The notes: a model not told the origin generated them from the sequence alone. DNA of 64,000 bases from Siphlonurus alternatus (GCA_949825025.1 OX463781.1:37536366-37600365), one strand, 5' to 3'; shown: positions 1 through 12,235, numbered from the stretch's first letter. Translations and numbers: made by a program.

Positions 1-393
1 GTATAAACACGCACAGCTAAACACGACAACGCATATAAGGTTTTAATAACAAGTATAGTTTTGATTTTTTTTAATTGTTTAATTATTTTTTTATCTAAAT
101 TTCATTATTTTATTGAGCTATTCATTAATTTTTAACTTCTTGAAGTGAAATTTGTGTTTGTATTTTGAACCAGCGTAATGAGATTATTAATGTAATCGCT
201 GCTTGACAAAAACTATATTTTGTAAAATAATAAAAAAAAGCAATTTTCTAGAAGGAGCACCCCCTAGTTTAAAATATTTATTTTCCGATATCTGAAGCTG
301 CAGTCATTTAAGTGGTACGGTAAGCTCAAATATCATGAAATGTACAGTATATTATACAAAATTATATATTATTATGTATACAGTGTTATTGTA
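1..393. other. AT-rich flank, no gene
   Basis: AT-rich sequence outside the giant element. I see no open frame, splice signal or recognisable repeat other than short A and T runs. Confidence 0.6.
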
Positions 394-402
394 ATCATAA
401 TG
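394..402. repeat. 9-bp target-site duplication, left
   Basis: ATCATAATG directly abuts the left TIR. The identical 9 bases abut the right TIR at 15192-15200. Confidence 0.85.
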
Positions 403-997
403 ATGTACGTGAAGTCAGCCCCCCCAATTTCAGCACTAATTCCAAATTTAAGTGCAGTAATAGGTGCTCAATTAGTGCTAATTAGTGCCGTAAGACAAAC
501 ATCAGCCCCCCTGTAAACACATGTTCAAATCCAATTTGAATTATGGGGGGCTCACTTCACGGCAGCCCCCCCACTTGCAGCACTAATTCCAATTTTGGGT
601 GCAATAATCAGTGCTCGATTAGTGCTAATTAGTGCCGTAAGAAGTTTTGCTCCAGCTCAACATCTTCATTTTCAAATAAAATTGGAAAAATGGGGGGCTC
701 ACTTCACGGCAGCCCCCCCACTTGCAGCACTAATTTCAATTTTAGGTGCAATAATTAGTGCTCGATTAGTGCTAATTAGTGCCGTAAGAAGTTTTGCTCC
801 AGCTCAACATCTTCATTTTCAAATAAAATTCAAACACATGAAGGCAGCACCCCCCTCCCCCCCAAACTTGCAAGTTTTGCCGCAAGAATTCCAAAATGAA
901 ATGGAATAAAAATTGCTCAATTAGTGCTATATTATCCCACAATTTTATTTATTTTAACTCGTAAATTATATTCATTAATTCATGGGACAATGTATCA
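403..997 (+). repeat. Left terminal inverted repeat with 147-bp tandem units
   Basis: The inverted copy is 14303-15191. It contains about 1.5-2 units of a tandem repeat, each with a C7 run, GCAGCACTAATT, a TTAGTGC-rich block and CAGCTCAACATCTTC. The unit holds no in-frame stop, giving an open frame at 595-909 whose residues repeat (GAIISARLVLISAVRSFAP). The frame looks like a by-product of the repeat rather than a gene. Identity with the right arm stops at 997, where the foldback interrupts. Confidence 0.85.
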
Positions 998-1138
998 TGA
1001 TGGGAGGGAAATTCAAATCTATATTTGTTTCATGGAAAATGAATTGAATGCTGCAGCAATAAGTTCATTCAACATTTCTTTTGACATTGTCGAAGCATTA
1101 AATTTATAAAGTCTCTCCAATTAAAGTTATGTAAATGA

Positions 1139-1533
1139 TAAAGGTAGAGATAACACCGATCAGCTGTTTGACGTAGTCCCCTTTGATTAACATGTAAACC
1201 TTAGCAAATTCACAGAATGTCTGAAATATTTTTAAGAGGCAGATAAGAATTCCTAAAAGACATAGAAAAAGATTCAAAACAATTTAATTAGCCGATTTTT
1301 TTTAAATTAAGGTTTTAGTTTGTCTCTAAATGAGAAGCCCTAAATCCTAAAAATTAAAAAAATTAATTATAAAAAAATCGCCAAGTTTAATTGTTTCGAA
1401 ATTTTTTCTTCGGCTTTTAGGCACTAATAGCTGCCTCTCAAAAAAATTTCAGAATTTTTGTTAATTTGCTAAGGTTTACATACATGTTAATCAAAGTGGA
1501 CTACGTCGAACAGTTGATCGGTGTTATCTGTAA
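1139..1533. mobile_element. Palindromic MITE, GGTAGAGATAA family, left arm
   Basis: Begins GGTAGAGATAACACCGATCA and ends with the near inverse. Its two halves also share the TTTGCTAAGGTTTACATG-type block. The terminus matches the TTAA-flanked MITEs at 48699-49070 and 59802-60160, so this is one family. It is mirrored at 4304-4700. Confidence 0.75.
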
Positions 1534-1900
1534 CTTAATTGAAAAAAAAATTACTAAATTTTTAATGCTTAAATTTTTTTTTTTTTTTTTTTTTTTAATT
1601 TCGGATACAAAAATAAAATATACCAAAAAAATGTAGAGAAAATTTTAAAACAATTGATTGTTAAGAATTTTTTATATTAATTTTTTAAATGTCCAGTATA
1701 GAGCTTTCCCATTGGAGTTCTAAACTAATAAATTAATATTAAAAAAAAATCAGATCCAGCGATTGTTTTGACATTTTTTCTAAATTTTTTTAGTATTAAA
1801 AATTATATCTAACAAAATTCAGAATTATTATGAGGCTGCTAAGGTTTCCATGTTAACCAAATGAACACAATCGATGTTTCGTGTTATCTTACCCTTAAGT

Positions 1901-2068
<168 letters not shown>

Positions 2069-2645
2069 GGGATGTGAAGATTAAAAAATATTATATTGGG
2101 TTTACTAATTTTACTGTCCTATTTTGAGTATTTTGGTAGTAGTCTCAGTAAAAAAATTCTATACTTCCAGACAACCATGATTACAGTTATTTAATATATA
2201 TATGTTGGTACAAAAGCCCGAAAAAAATGCGCACATCTAGGTGTGCCTCTAGCGATTTGAGCAAAGCCCGATGTTAACAAATATTTCGGGCTTTGTTCAT
2301 TTAAATTTGATCATTTCTAGAAGTGCTCAAATCAAAAAAAGCAAACCCCGACGAGAAGTTTTATTTTGGGCTTTGCTCACTGTTTTGATTATTTCTAGAA
2401 GTGCTCAAAGCAAAATGAAAAATAATAATTAGAAATTGTGCCTTATTATAGCAATAAATTATAAAACAATAAAATAATATAAATTTAATAATATTTTAAT
2501 TCTATCACTTTTTTAAATAATTGATAAAATACAAATTTTACATTAATAGCGTGTATACTGCAGTATAGTATTTTTTTTTTTATTATTTAAACTTTTCTTT
2601 CTGTATTATTCAAGTCATATTGAAAAAATACTATTTTGTCACACT

Positions 2646-3064
2646 GAGAGACACTTTTAATTTTTTTTCATTTTTTATAATTAAAGGGTATGATTAGAAT
2701 TATACTCTGGCAATGAATTCCAGGTTGCAGATGAACAATTTCTAGTTCAGACGACGTACCATACATGACAAAGAAAAGAGTCTCTCAGATCAGCAGCAGC
2801 ATTAGCAAATTCAAAGCAAGGTTTTGTGTTTTGCAACTGCAAGAATGGTGTCAATCTAAAACATGTTGTGCAAAGAAATAAAATTAGATGAATTTTAAAA
2901 TGCCATGATAGTAATTTTTTTTATTGGTAGGTTTGGTACTATCTTGAGGAGCTCTTTGCTCCTTAGCAAGTTCTATAAATTAAGATAAAATGGTTTTATA
3001 ATATATCGGATCAGCTGTAAAAATTATTTAAATTAACTAACATACAATATATTAATATAAAAAG
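2646..3064. other. Loop of the 3.9-kb foldback
   Basis: Single-copy segment between the two arms. It holds a somewhat less AT-rich stretch (about 2700-2890) without a convincing open frame. It may be a remnant of the element from which the foldback formed. Confidence 0.5.
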
Positions 3065-3636
3065 TGTGACAAAACAGTATTTCTCAGTATGACTTGAATA
3101 ATTCAGAAAGAAATGTTTTAATAAAAAATAATATATATACGCGCTATGCTAAACTGTTAAATTTGTATTTTTGTCAATTAATTAAAAAAGTGATGTAATT
3201 AAAATGTTATTATATTCACAATATTTGATTGTTTCATTATTTATTACAAATTATTACTATAATACGGCACAATTTCTAATTATTATTTTTCATTTTGTTT
3301 TGAGCACTTCTAGAAATGATCAAAACAGTGAGCAAAGGCCGAAATAAAACTTCTCGTCGGGGTTTGCGTTTTTTGATTTGAGCACTTCTAAAAATGATCA
3401 AATTTAAATGAGCAAAGCCCGAAATATTTGTTAATATCGGACTTTGCTCAAATCGCTAAAGGCACACCTAGATGTGCGCATTTTTTCGGGCTTTGGTGCC
3501 AACATATATATTAAATAACTGTAATAATGTTTGTCTGGAAGTATAAAACTTTATTACTGAGACTACTACCAAAATACTCAAAATAGGACAGTAAAATTAG
3601 TAAACCCAATATAATATTTTATAATCTTCACATCCC

Positions 3637-3769
<133 letters not shown>

Positions 3770-4303
3770 ATTAATTTATTTTAATTTTTCCATCTCTATA
3801 CAGTTGATTAGAAAAATATTTCATCACAAATTATATACTGAACTAATTTTTGTTTTGTTTTTTAATGTTTTTTCCTCCCGCTCCTCCTAATTCTTCTTCT
3901 TTTTATTCTTCTCCTCCTTCTTTATTTCTTTATTTATATATACTTAAGGGTAAGATAACACGAAACATCGATTGTTTTAGTCCCATTTGGTTAACATGTA
4001 AACCTTAGCAGCCTCATAATTTTTTTTAGATATAATTCTTAGCACCAAAAAAATTTAGAAAAAATGTCAAAACGATAGCTGGATCTGATTTTTTTTAATA
4101 TTAATTTATTAGTTTAGGACTCCAATGGGAAAGCTCTATACTGGACATTTAAAAAATTAAAACAAAAAATTCTTAACGATCAATTGTTTTAAAATTTTCT
4201 CTACATTTTTTTGGTATATTTTTATTTTTATATCGGAATTAAATTAAAAATTAAAAAAAAAAAACAATTTTAAGCATTTAAAATTTTATATATTTTTTTT
4301 GAA

Positions 4304-4700
4304 GTTACAGATAACACCGATCAACTGTTCGACGTAGTCCACTTTGATTAACATGTATGTAAACCTTAGCAAATTAACAAAAATTCTGAAATTTTTTTGA
4401 GAGGCAGCTATTAGTGCCTAAAAGCCGAAGAAAAAATTTCGAAACAATTAAACTTGGCGATTTTTTTATAATTAATTTTTTTAATTTTTAGGATTTAGGG
4501 CTTCTCATTTAGAGACAAACTAAAACCTTAATTTAAAAAAAATCGGCTAATTAAATTGTTTTGAATCTTTTTCTATGTCTTTTAGGAATTCTTATCTGCC
4601 TCTTAAAAATATTTCAGACATTCTGTGAATTTGCTAAGGTTTACATGTTAATCAAAGGGGACTACGTCGAACAGCTGATCGGTGTTATCTCTACCTTTAT
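4304..4700. mobile_element. Palindromic MITE, GGTAGAGATAA family, right arm
   Basis: Inverted copy of 1139-1533 in the opposite foldback arm. Near-identity of the two supports one MITE being duplicated with the arm rather than two insertions. Confidence 0.75.
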
Positions 4701-4850
4701 CATTTACATAACTTTAATTGGAGAGACTTTATAAATTTAATGCTTCGACAATGTCAAAAGAAATGTTGAATGAACTTATTGCTGCAGCATTCAATTCATT
4801 TTCCATGAAACAAATATAGATTTGAATTTCCCTCCCATCATGATACATTG

Positions 4851-5254
4851 CAGGTCCGATCATCTTCTGTATGTAGCGAAATACTTGTAACTAGCTCATC
4901 CGAATTCATCCGCGTTATCATGAAAACTTTCGGCAGCCTCCGTCAGATGGCGCGTCGATCAAGTTTGGTCGATTTGCGCTTTTCGTTTCTCAATTGCTAC
5001 ACTAGAATAAAATGGCTACCGCTTCCGGTTTTATTATTTTTTTTATTTTGCTTACTAATTTGTTTATTTATGAAAGAACACAGAGAAAATGGGATTATAA
5101 ATTGTATTTAAGAAATTTTACATTAAAATAAAATATACAGTTGTCACTAAAAGGTCCCGAGATCGTCTCCTTGGCACGCCAATCCAATGGGTGGGGTGGG
5201 TACAGCGTCCAGCTTTGCCAGCTGCAGCTTGGGCTTGTTTTCTGCTGTAACACG
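4851..5254. other. Internal left segment of the giant element
   Basis: Starts CAGGTCCGATCATC, which continues the giant element's own sequence (right-end equivalent CAGGTCGATGCATC). No gene is recognised; ATG-containing frames here are short and unlike any protein family I know. Confidence 0.4.
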
Positions 5255-5595
5255 AAAATTATAGCTATAAACATGCATTTATAGGAAATTATAATATCAT
5301 TAGGATACACAGAATGAACGCTCAAGTAAAAATAATGTATAGGTATAAGTATGGGACGTATAGGAAATAGTATGGGATTTGATAGAAAGAGGTAGGTAAA
5401 TGCATTGAGTATGTATAGGTATTGTATAGGCACGAAATATTTGATAAAAATATGGTGTGGTCAGAAGTATAGGCACCCCTTTATTTTATTTTGTGAGAAC
5501 TGTGACCACACTTTTACCTATACTATAAAATTATCAAAACTGTGCCTACACTTTTGCCTATACCATCATTGGATGGTGAAAAATTTTAAAGTCCA
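5255..5595. repeat. Subterminal TATAGGCA-rich repeat, left
   Basis: Multiple alternating copies of TATAGG and CCTATAC, including GGTGTGGTCAGAAGTATAGG. The inverse lies at 13495-13790 with the same flanking GCTCAAGTAAAAA, so the symmetry of the giant element extends inward of the TIR. Could be transposase-binding subterminal repeats or a degenerate inserted MITE pair. Confidence 0.55.
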
Positions 5596-5935
5596 ATATT
5601 GGACTTAGAATAATTTTCTCTAGTATACACGGTACTTAATTAATGTTTAATTGGTATAATTTTTTTGAATTAGTAAATAAAACATAATTTAATTTATCCC
5701 ATGCCTTTTGCAACTAATTTAATTATATATTTAATTGCGAGAATAATAAAATCGTATGTTTATATATTTATCTTTTGTTATGTCAAATTTTTATATATCG
5801 TTTTCTGTAATTATAATTTTTATTTTTTTTTTATTTATTTTTTTTTTATTTTAATATAATTTCGATCGATTTAATGAATAATCCGCAACTCAAAATCTTT
5901 CTTATATTTTAGTTGTTTTCTACCACTTCATATAT
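5596..5935. other. AT-rich spacer inside the giant element
   Basis: Mostly A/T runs. I see nothing in it beyond a poly-T stretch near 5820-5850. Confidence 0.5.
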
Positions 5936-6126
5936 TCCGCGCCGCGCGAGTTGAATTTTTTTTCCCTGTCTTGTGATTGGCTACAGATGCGTCAGCTGTT
6001 TATTTGTTATTGTAACGCTCTCAAAGAGAAAGTTTTGAGATGGCGTCTGTTCTTCAATTTGTCGTGAATTTCTGTCTATTTATGAGAAAAGAAATGCTAA
6101 AAACTGCATTCTGGCTCGTTATATCG
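5936..6126 (+). promoter_or_regulatory. Promoter-like stretch and first exon-like block
   Basis: A local GC-rich island (CCGCGCCGCGCGAG near 5938) with an inverted CCAAT box (GATTGG near 5977) precedes an ATG at 6040. The block ends at a good splice donor, CG|GTAAGTT, at 6126/6127. The reading from the ATG does not stay open into the next block, while another frame of this block is open but lacks an ATG. A captured promoter plus 5' exon is the likeliest reading; coding is not established. Confidence 0.4.
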
Positions 6127-6210
6127 GTAAGTTACTAATTCATACTTCATATTATATTGTTTTGAGTATTCATGGGACACATTATAATTTCATTTTTTCA
6201 ATCACTTCAG

Positions 6211-6296
6211 GTGTCTCCTGGATGATGATGTCAACTACGGCCAAACTGCATGGTATGCATACAGCTTCAGCGAGTGGAGCTTTGCTCACATAAACG
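6211..6296 (+). other. Exon-like block 2 (86 bp)
   Basis: Preceded by a pyrimidine tract and CACTTCAG, followed by ACG|GTAAGTC. Frame one is open throughout (CLLDDDVNYGQTAWYAY...), but joining to block 3 in that frame meets a stop. A different frame, from an internal ATG at 6250, continues into block 3. Product not recognised. Confidence 0.4.
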
Positions 6297-6801
6297 GTAA
6301 GTCTATATAGGATCTTGTTCTTTATTATTAATGTATCAAAAACGATTATGTGCTTGTTGTATATTGACTCGCATGTTTACTGTATGCATACCATAACACA
6401 TTACATAATCCGTACTGTACAGTGCACAGCCCAGTTTTGGATTTTAGCTCTCTTTTGGTTCCGAACTGCTTTTAGGCTCTTTATAGGCAAAAAAAGTTAA
6501 AAAAGAAAATTGTTTCTTATTTTTTTTTCATATCCCACCACACAAATTTTTTTTTTACTCAAGAGATGCTCTGATATGGAACTAAAATTATGGATAATAT
6601 CAATTGCTACATTCTATTGAACATGTTAATATTTTTTCAAAAATTTAAGAACCCTAAATATGGCAGATAAAAATTGTTAAAAGTGCGAAATGTCTTAAGG
6701 GGATCCGTTACCGGGCTACGTGGTGTATGTGCAGACAAATTTAACATTTCTACTGGTTTGATGCATTATTGTAATTACAATAATCCTATCCAACCTTGCA
6801 G

Positions 6802-6926
6802 GTTGCACTTTGGCGTGAGGGTGGTGAAGCGGATGTTGCAGCTGGAAGGGAGGCGAGAGATGCGGGGTGAGATCATAGAGGGCAGCTACGCCTCCTTGCA
6901 GGACCTCATCGTAGTCATAAAGAATG
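6802..6926 (+). other. Exon-like block 3 (125 bp), the most protein-like of the set
   Basis: Acceptor ACCTTGCAG and donor ATG|GTGAGTACC bound a GC-richer stretch that stands out from its AT-rich surroundings. One frame reads LHFGVRVVKRMLQLEGR followed by REMRGEIIEGSYASLQDLI, open to the donor. I do not recognise a family. Direct splicing to block 4 at 13151 gives a stop in all frames, so an intervening exon, decay, or a non-coding transcript must be assumed. Confidence 0.4.
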
Positions 6927-8187
6927 GTGAGTACCAGACACAAACTTTTGTTTTCACTATTTACTGTAAGTCATTATGGCAGTGTTTCTCGGAGGGCGTT
7001 CCTTGATCAAGTAATACTGACTCGTCGCTACATTATAAAACCAACATGGTTGCCATTTAACGTAAACTGCTACCAGACACAAATTAACTTGTATTTTCAG
7101 TACGTTATCATGGCAATGTTTGTCAAGGTTGTTAGCTGGTCTGACTCACTGCTGAATTTTGTAAACAAAATGGCTGCCATTTAACGTAACCTTCAACTTG
7201 ACACAAACTAACTTACTTTTCAGTACGTTATTATGGCAAAATATCTCGGAGGCTGTTTCTTTGTTACATACTGACTAGTCGCTACTAAATTCAGACAAGA
7301 TGGCTGCCATTTAGCGGAACTTTCAACTAGACACAAACACACTTGCATTTCAGTACGTTATGATGGCAAAGTGTCTCGGAGGCTCTTCCTCTGTTAAGTA
7401 CTGACTTGTCGCTACTAAATTTAACAAGATGGCTGCTATTTAGCGAAACATTCAACTAGACACAAACTCACTTCCATTTCAGTACGTTATGATGGCAAAG
7501 CGTCTCGGAGGCAGTTTTTTTGTTACATACTGACTAGTCGCTACTAATTTTAAACAAAATAGCTGCCATTTAGCTCAACCTTCATCTAGACACAAACTAA
7601 CTTGCATTTCAGTACGTTATGATGGCAAAGTGTCTCGGAGGCAGTTTCTTTGTTACGTACTGACTAATCGCTACTAAATTTAGACAAGATGGCTGCCATT
7701 TAGCGGAACCTTCAACTAGACACAAACTCACTTCCATTTCAGTACGTTATGATGGCAAAGTGTCTCGGAGGCAGTTTCTTTGTTACGTTCTGACTAGTCG
7801 CTACTAATTTTAACCAAAATGGCTGCCATTTCGCTCAACCTTCATCTAGACACAAACTAACTTACATTTCAGTACGTTATTATGGCAAAATATCTCGGAG
7901 GCTGTTTCTTTGTTACATACTGACTAGTCGCTACTAAATTCAGACAAGATGGCTGCCATTTAGCGGAACTTTCAACTAGACACAAACTCACTTCCATTTC
8001 AGTACGTTATGATGGCAAAGCGTCTCGGAGGCAGTTTTTTTGTTACATACTGACTAGTCGCTACTAATTTTAAACAAAATAGCTGCCATTTAGCTTAACC
8101 TTCATCTAGACACAAACTAACTTGCATTTCAGTACGTTATGATGGCAAAGTGTCTTGGAGGCAGTTTCTTTGTTACGTACTGACTAA

Positions 8188-8315
8188 ACTTGCGGCTAGC
8201 CGGAGCCTTGGCTCCTCTCTGTTCGGGGACTCTCGGGGGCGTTCGGGTCGGCTCGTGCGATGGCGTTGGCGCGCTTTTGCGGGATTTATTTAAAACAATT
8301 CAAACATAGCAAAAT
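8188..8315 (+). repeat. Left TIR of the MULE
   Basis: About 128 bp, markedly GC-rich in its outer 90 bp, matching 10652-10779 inverted with no difference that I can see. Confidence 0.9.
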
Positions 8316-8746
8316 TATTATATTATAGTAGCCGAAATATTATCTTCGCGCAGAAGGAATTAACTTTGAATTAAAAGTTTCAAGAAATAAAATAATTTAA
8401 AATAGCCATTCTATGAGAGCTTATGAGAAACATTTGTATTAAAGTGGTAGTATAGTGAATAAAAAGCACATTCAAAGGATTGTATGATTCTTTTAGTGTA
8501 TGAAGTAATACATAAAAAAATAAAAATGGTATTATATCTATCGTAACATATAGATTAAATTCTATTATACATCCACACTTTCTAACTACATTCAGCATAA
8601 TAATACAAATTTATTTTCATTATCAAGAAGTAATAAATTTCAACACACAAAACATTTGGTTCGAAATTTTAACATGACGAAGCATAGCTAGCTTATCAAA
8701 TAGTCAATAATTAAAACAACATAGTTAAGTGTACAACTCATTCTCT

Positions 8747-9532
8747 CTAGTACATATGATCATTCCCAGTATGAATATTAAGAACCTCTTTGTCAACATC
8801 ATGTAACATCTCAATCAACATTTCTTTCTCAGCTTCTGTTGGCTTGCATTTTTTTAAAGCTCGTGCCTCGTTCGTGCTAATTCGTTTTCGTTTTGTTGAA
8901 AAGAACCGACGCTGTGGCTCACATTTCTGAGCTTTGCCTGACTGTGGGGCACACATGCTACTATTCGATGTTTCACCAACACAATTCTTTAAATCTGTTA
9001 TGGCCTTGCCAAGAATTCTATTCATTGACTGCAAGACACTTGGATCAGAATTCCCCTCGTGAGTTTTGACAAAGCCCAAAATATATTCCGCAGCACATGT
9101 CGGGTTGGAATTATTTGCTTGGGTTTGAAATAGAGTTTGGTGGTCTACAATATGTTGCGGTACTACAGTAAGATAACTGCTGTTTGCTGCAGGCATTTGG
9201 TCAACACTCTCAACTGCACATGAAGATGAACCAAACATCAATTGTATCCTAGCTACTATAGAATGTATGTGTTTGCAAATTGTACCATGTACTGCATAAT
9301 CAAGACAGGTGCATGAATAGGCATGAATACAAATTTTACAAACAGAGCAAATCATTTTGCAATGCAAACTGGCATTGTGTTTGTAGCATGATATGTTTTT
9401 TTCAGTTACAGTATATGACACATTTCTGGTTGACTGTGACTTCACAGACCAGGAAGTAGCTGAACATGATACAATTGAAGAGTCTGCTATACTCAGAGAC
9501 TCTCTATGACGTTTCCTAATGATCATAATCAT
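8747..9532 (-). pseudogene. MULE C-terminal fragment with SWIM zinc finger
   Basis: 261-codon open frame. The SWIM motif is CTCLDYAVHGTICKHIH (C-x-C-xn-C-x-H), preceded by a Cys-rich CKMICSVCKICIHAYS. SWIM fingers follow the DDE domain in MuDR/FAR1/animal MULE transposases. The tail is basic (FFSTKRKRISTNEARALKK), possibly a nuclear localisation signal. It is out of frame with exon 2 and lacks the upstream catalytic domain, so it is probably a remnant rather than a separate gene, although its ATG could in principle be used. Confidence 0.75.
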
Positions 9533-9848
9533 ATTATTTTCTCCTCCTGTGTAAGCCGCATATGACCAAGGCTATGGCCGTGACCTTGGTGTGTGGGGAA
9601 GTACAACACGGAAACAGTTCCGTCGTGTCGGTGAGTGACCTCCATCCGTGATGTGCATACAAGTCCATCCTTGCAGGAGCCCTGGGACTTGAGATGACGC
9701 TGACCCGTCCCCTCCGAGGTGAAGATCCCGAAGCGGTGACATTGCAGAACGCTCTTGGTATCAGTACCGTTGACAGTGTGGTGGGCTCTAGAGGCAATGT
9801 AGTGAGATCGTGTGGTTTTCTCGGTGAGGTCTTTCCAGCTCTCAAAAT
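9529..9848 (-). CDS. MULE protein, exon 2: Cys/His DNA-binding-like segment
   Basis: The acceptor TTTTGCAG precedes 9848. In the phase set by exon 1 the segment reads 105 residues, including DFESWKDLTEKTTRSHY, CKDGLVCTSRMEVTH and FPTHQGHGHSLGHMRL, and ends at TGA (9531-9529). The C-x6-C ... H-x-G-H spacing resembles the FLYWCH/WRKY-like zinc fold preceding MULE catalytic domains; that match is from memory of the family. In the open frame listed for this strand without splicing the residues are nonsense, so splicing matters. The stop falls exactly where the next segment starts in another frame, marking the probable deletion junction. Confidence 0.65.
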
Positions 9849-10108
9849 CTGCAAAATGCAGTTCATGAATTATTCAATATGTAAAATTTATCTTATCAAT
9901 ATCCAATATCTGAATTGTTCATTTTTTTAATGAATATTTAATAAGGTTGTTTTTTATTGAATTTTATGAAATTAAATATCCTACACATAGTTAAGAATCA
10001 AATTAGTTGTAACTAAAAAAAAAAAAAACGAAGTTAATATTGTCATATTATAAATTATAATTATGCGATGTCCCAATTATATATAATAAGCTATATGCTG
10101 TTACTTAC

Positions 10109-10352
10109 CATTTTTAGAGGGAAATTCTTTTTCATGACGTTCAATATAATTCTCTCCATGCTCTGTTTCATGATGAAGTACCAATGCGATATGTTTTCTA
10201 AACGTTTCAGGGCACACGTTACACTTAAAATTCCCTGCTATATTCACTTTCAGCTTGTGAACGTTTCTTTTATGCTTATAAACATTCTTTAACTTTGAGA
10301 ACTTCTTGTCACATATACCACAAGGATAGGCACCAGCGCTAGATGCTTCCAT
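10109..10352 (-). CDS. MULE protein, exon 1: two C2H2 zinc fingers
   Basis: Starts at an ATG at 10352 and encodes 81 residues before a consensus donor (AATG|GTAAGTAAC). Finger 1 is CGICDKKFSKLKNVYKHKRN then VH; finger 2 is CNVCPETFRKHIALVLHH then ETEH. Such fingers are common at the N-terminus of insect MULE-encoded proteins and probably bind DNA. The splice leaves one base, which joins in phase with exon 2 at 9848. Confidence 0.75.
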
Positions 10353-10651
10353 CGTGTTAACTTGTACACGAATGCTGGAAATACTTACAGTAAACCTAAC
10401 CTAATAATCTATGACTCATTTTACTTATTTAGTTCATATATGTAAAGTCGTGTTTATCAATATTAATGCATTATGATTTTATCACTGCATGAATACGTCA
10501 CCTTATATTATATAATTATATATTGCTCGACAGTAAAATTTAGTTAAGTTAAGCTAAGATTTTAAACTTTAATTTAATCATAATTTTATATAATTATTTT
10601 AATTTATAATTTTATTTCTTATTTCTTCATTTTCGTCTACAAATTTGAAAC

Positions 10652-10779
10652 ATTTTGCTATGTTTGAATTGTTTTAAATAAATCCCGCAAAAGCGCGCCA
10701 ACGCCATCGCACGAGCCGACCCGAACGCCCCCGAGAGTCCCCGAACAGAGAGGAGCCAAGGCTCCGGCTAGCCGCAAGT
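10652..10779 (-). repeat. Right TIR of the MULE
   Basis: Inverted partner of 8188-8315. As transcription of the encoded exons runs leftward, this end is upstream of the first exon and probably contains the promoter. Confidence 0.9.
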
Positions 10780-11425
10780 CTGACTAATCACTACTAAATT
10801 TAGACAAGATGGCTGCCATTTAGCGGAACCTTAAACTTGACACAAACTCACTTGCATTTCAGTACGTTATGATGGCAAAGTGTCTCGGAGGCAGTTTCTT
10901 TGATACGTACTGACTTGTCGCTACTAAATTTAACAAGATGGCTGCCATTTAGCGGAACTTTCAACTAGACACAAACTCACTTCCATTTCAGTACATTATC
11001 ATGGCAAAGTGTCTCGGAGGCTCTTCCTTTGTTAAGTAGTGACTTGTCGCTACTAAATTTAACAAGATGGCTGCCATTTAGCGGAACTTTCAACTAGACA
11101 CAAACTCACTTCCATTTCAGTACGTTATGATGGCAAAGTGTCTCGGAGGCAGTTTCTTTGTTACGTTCTGACTAGTCGCTACTAATTTTAACCAAAATGG
11201 CTGCCATTTCGCTCAACCTTCATCTAGACACAAACTAACTTGCATTTCAGTACGTTATGATGGCAAAGTGTCTCGGAGGCAGTTTCTTTGTTACTTACTG
11301 ACTTGTCGCTACTAAATTTAACAAGATGGCTGCCATTTAGCGGAACTTTCAACTAGACACAAACACACTTGCATTTCAGTACGTTATGATGGCAAAGTGT
11401 CTTGGAGGCTCTTCCTCTGTTAAGT

Positions 11426-12235
11426 TTTTTTTATTTTTTTTTTTTTATTTATTTATTCACATTAAATACCAGTTGGTACATTGTGACTACATTATACAGT
11501 TATTTAATATCTGAAAACACAAAAAGAAATTAGTAAAACAATACATACATACAATTTATAATATACAAATAATTCCAATATATATAAAACAAAGATTATC
11601 AGAAATAAGAATTGACACGTTCATTATTAATATTTTTCTTGTGAATAGAATAACAATTCTTTTTAATAAGATAAGTAAACAATTGTGTCTTAAAAATTGA
11701 TATACTTTCAATTTGTTTTAAAGAATCAGGAAGTTTATTATACAATAACGAGCTCAGAAGGAAATGATCTCTTTTAGTTTGCTCGTAAGCTCCATATTTT
11801 TTATGGATTAGGTTTGACTGCCTAATATTATGTCCAGTAATATTTCTATTAATTTCAAACATAGAATAGTTTCTTTTAACATACATTATCATAAAAAAAA
11901 TACAAATACTTGGAAAATTCAATATATTAAGTTGCTCCCATATTTTTTTACAACTTTGTCTGGCTTTTGCTTGAATCATACTTCTAATAATTTTTTTTTG
12001 GCAAACAAAAACACTGTCAGCATGGGCAGATGAACCCCACAATAGAACTCCATAGGTAATAATAGAATACACATAGCCATAGTATACTTTTTTTAACGTT
12101 TCTAAATTACACACTTTTCGTAATTGATTCATTGCAAAATTAGTTTTGGCCAGTTTCTTATTTAGGTCAGCAATATATGTTTGCCAGGACAATTTGTCAT
12201 CAATTATTATTCCAAGATATTTACAGTTTGAGACC
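11426..12235 (-). mobile_element. 5'-truncated LINE (non-LTR retrotransposon)
   Basis: Encodes the C-terminal end of a LINE reverse-transcriptase ORF: VSNCKYLGIIIDDKLSW, VYSIITYGVLLWGSS and LLYNKLPDSLKQIESI are typical post-palm and thumb motifs of Jockey/CR1-like elements. It ends in a T-rich plus-strand stretch (11426-11450), the poly(A)-like tail in reverse. AAGT is duplicated at 11422-11425 and 12236-12239. The open frame 11599-12279 begins in the host minisatellite, so its first 14 residues are not LINE-derived. The catalytic part is lost by truncation. Confidence 0.85.

Larger units (their letters stand above)
8188..10779 (-). mobile_element. MULE DNA transposon, 2592 bp, catalytic core missing
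   Basis: Perfect 8-bp duplication CTGACTAA (8180-8187 and 10780-10787). TIRs of about 128 bp are nearly identical, GC-rich and start ACTTGCGGCTAGCC. The minus strand encodes, in order, two C2H2 fingers (exon 10109-10352), a Cys/His-rich segment (exon 9529-9848) and a SWIM finger (8747-9532), the order seen in animal MULE transposases. The MULE catalytic domain expected between the last two is absent, so this is an internally deleted, non-autonomous copy. Near-identical TIRs suggest recent insertion. Confidence 0.9.

Noticed and set aside
595..909. Open frame of repeated residues in the left TIR (and 14391-14999 in the right TIR)
   Set aside because: It is produced by a stop-free tandem repeat with a period divisible by three; both copies lie in the TIR and show no domain or independent start context.
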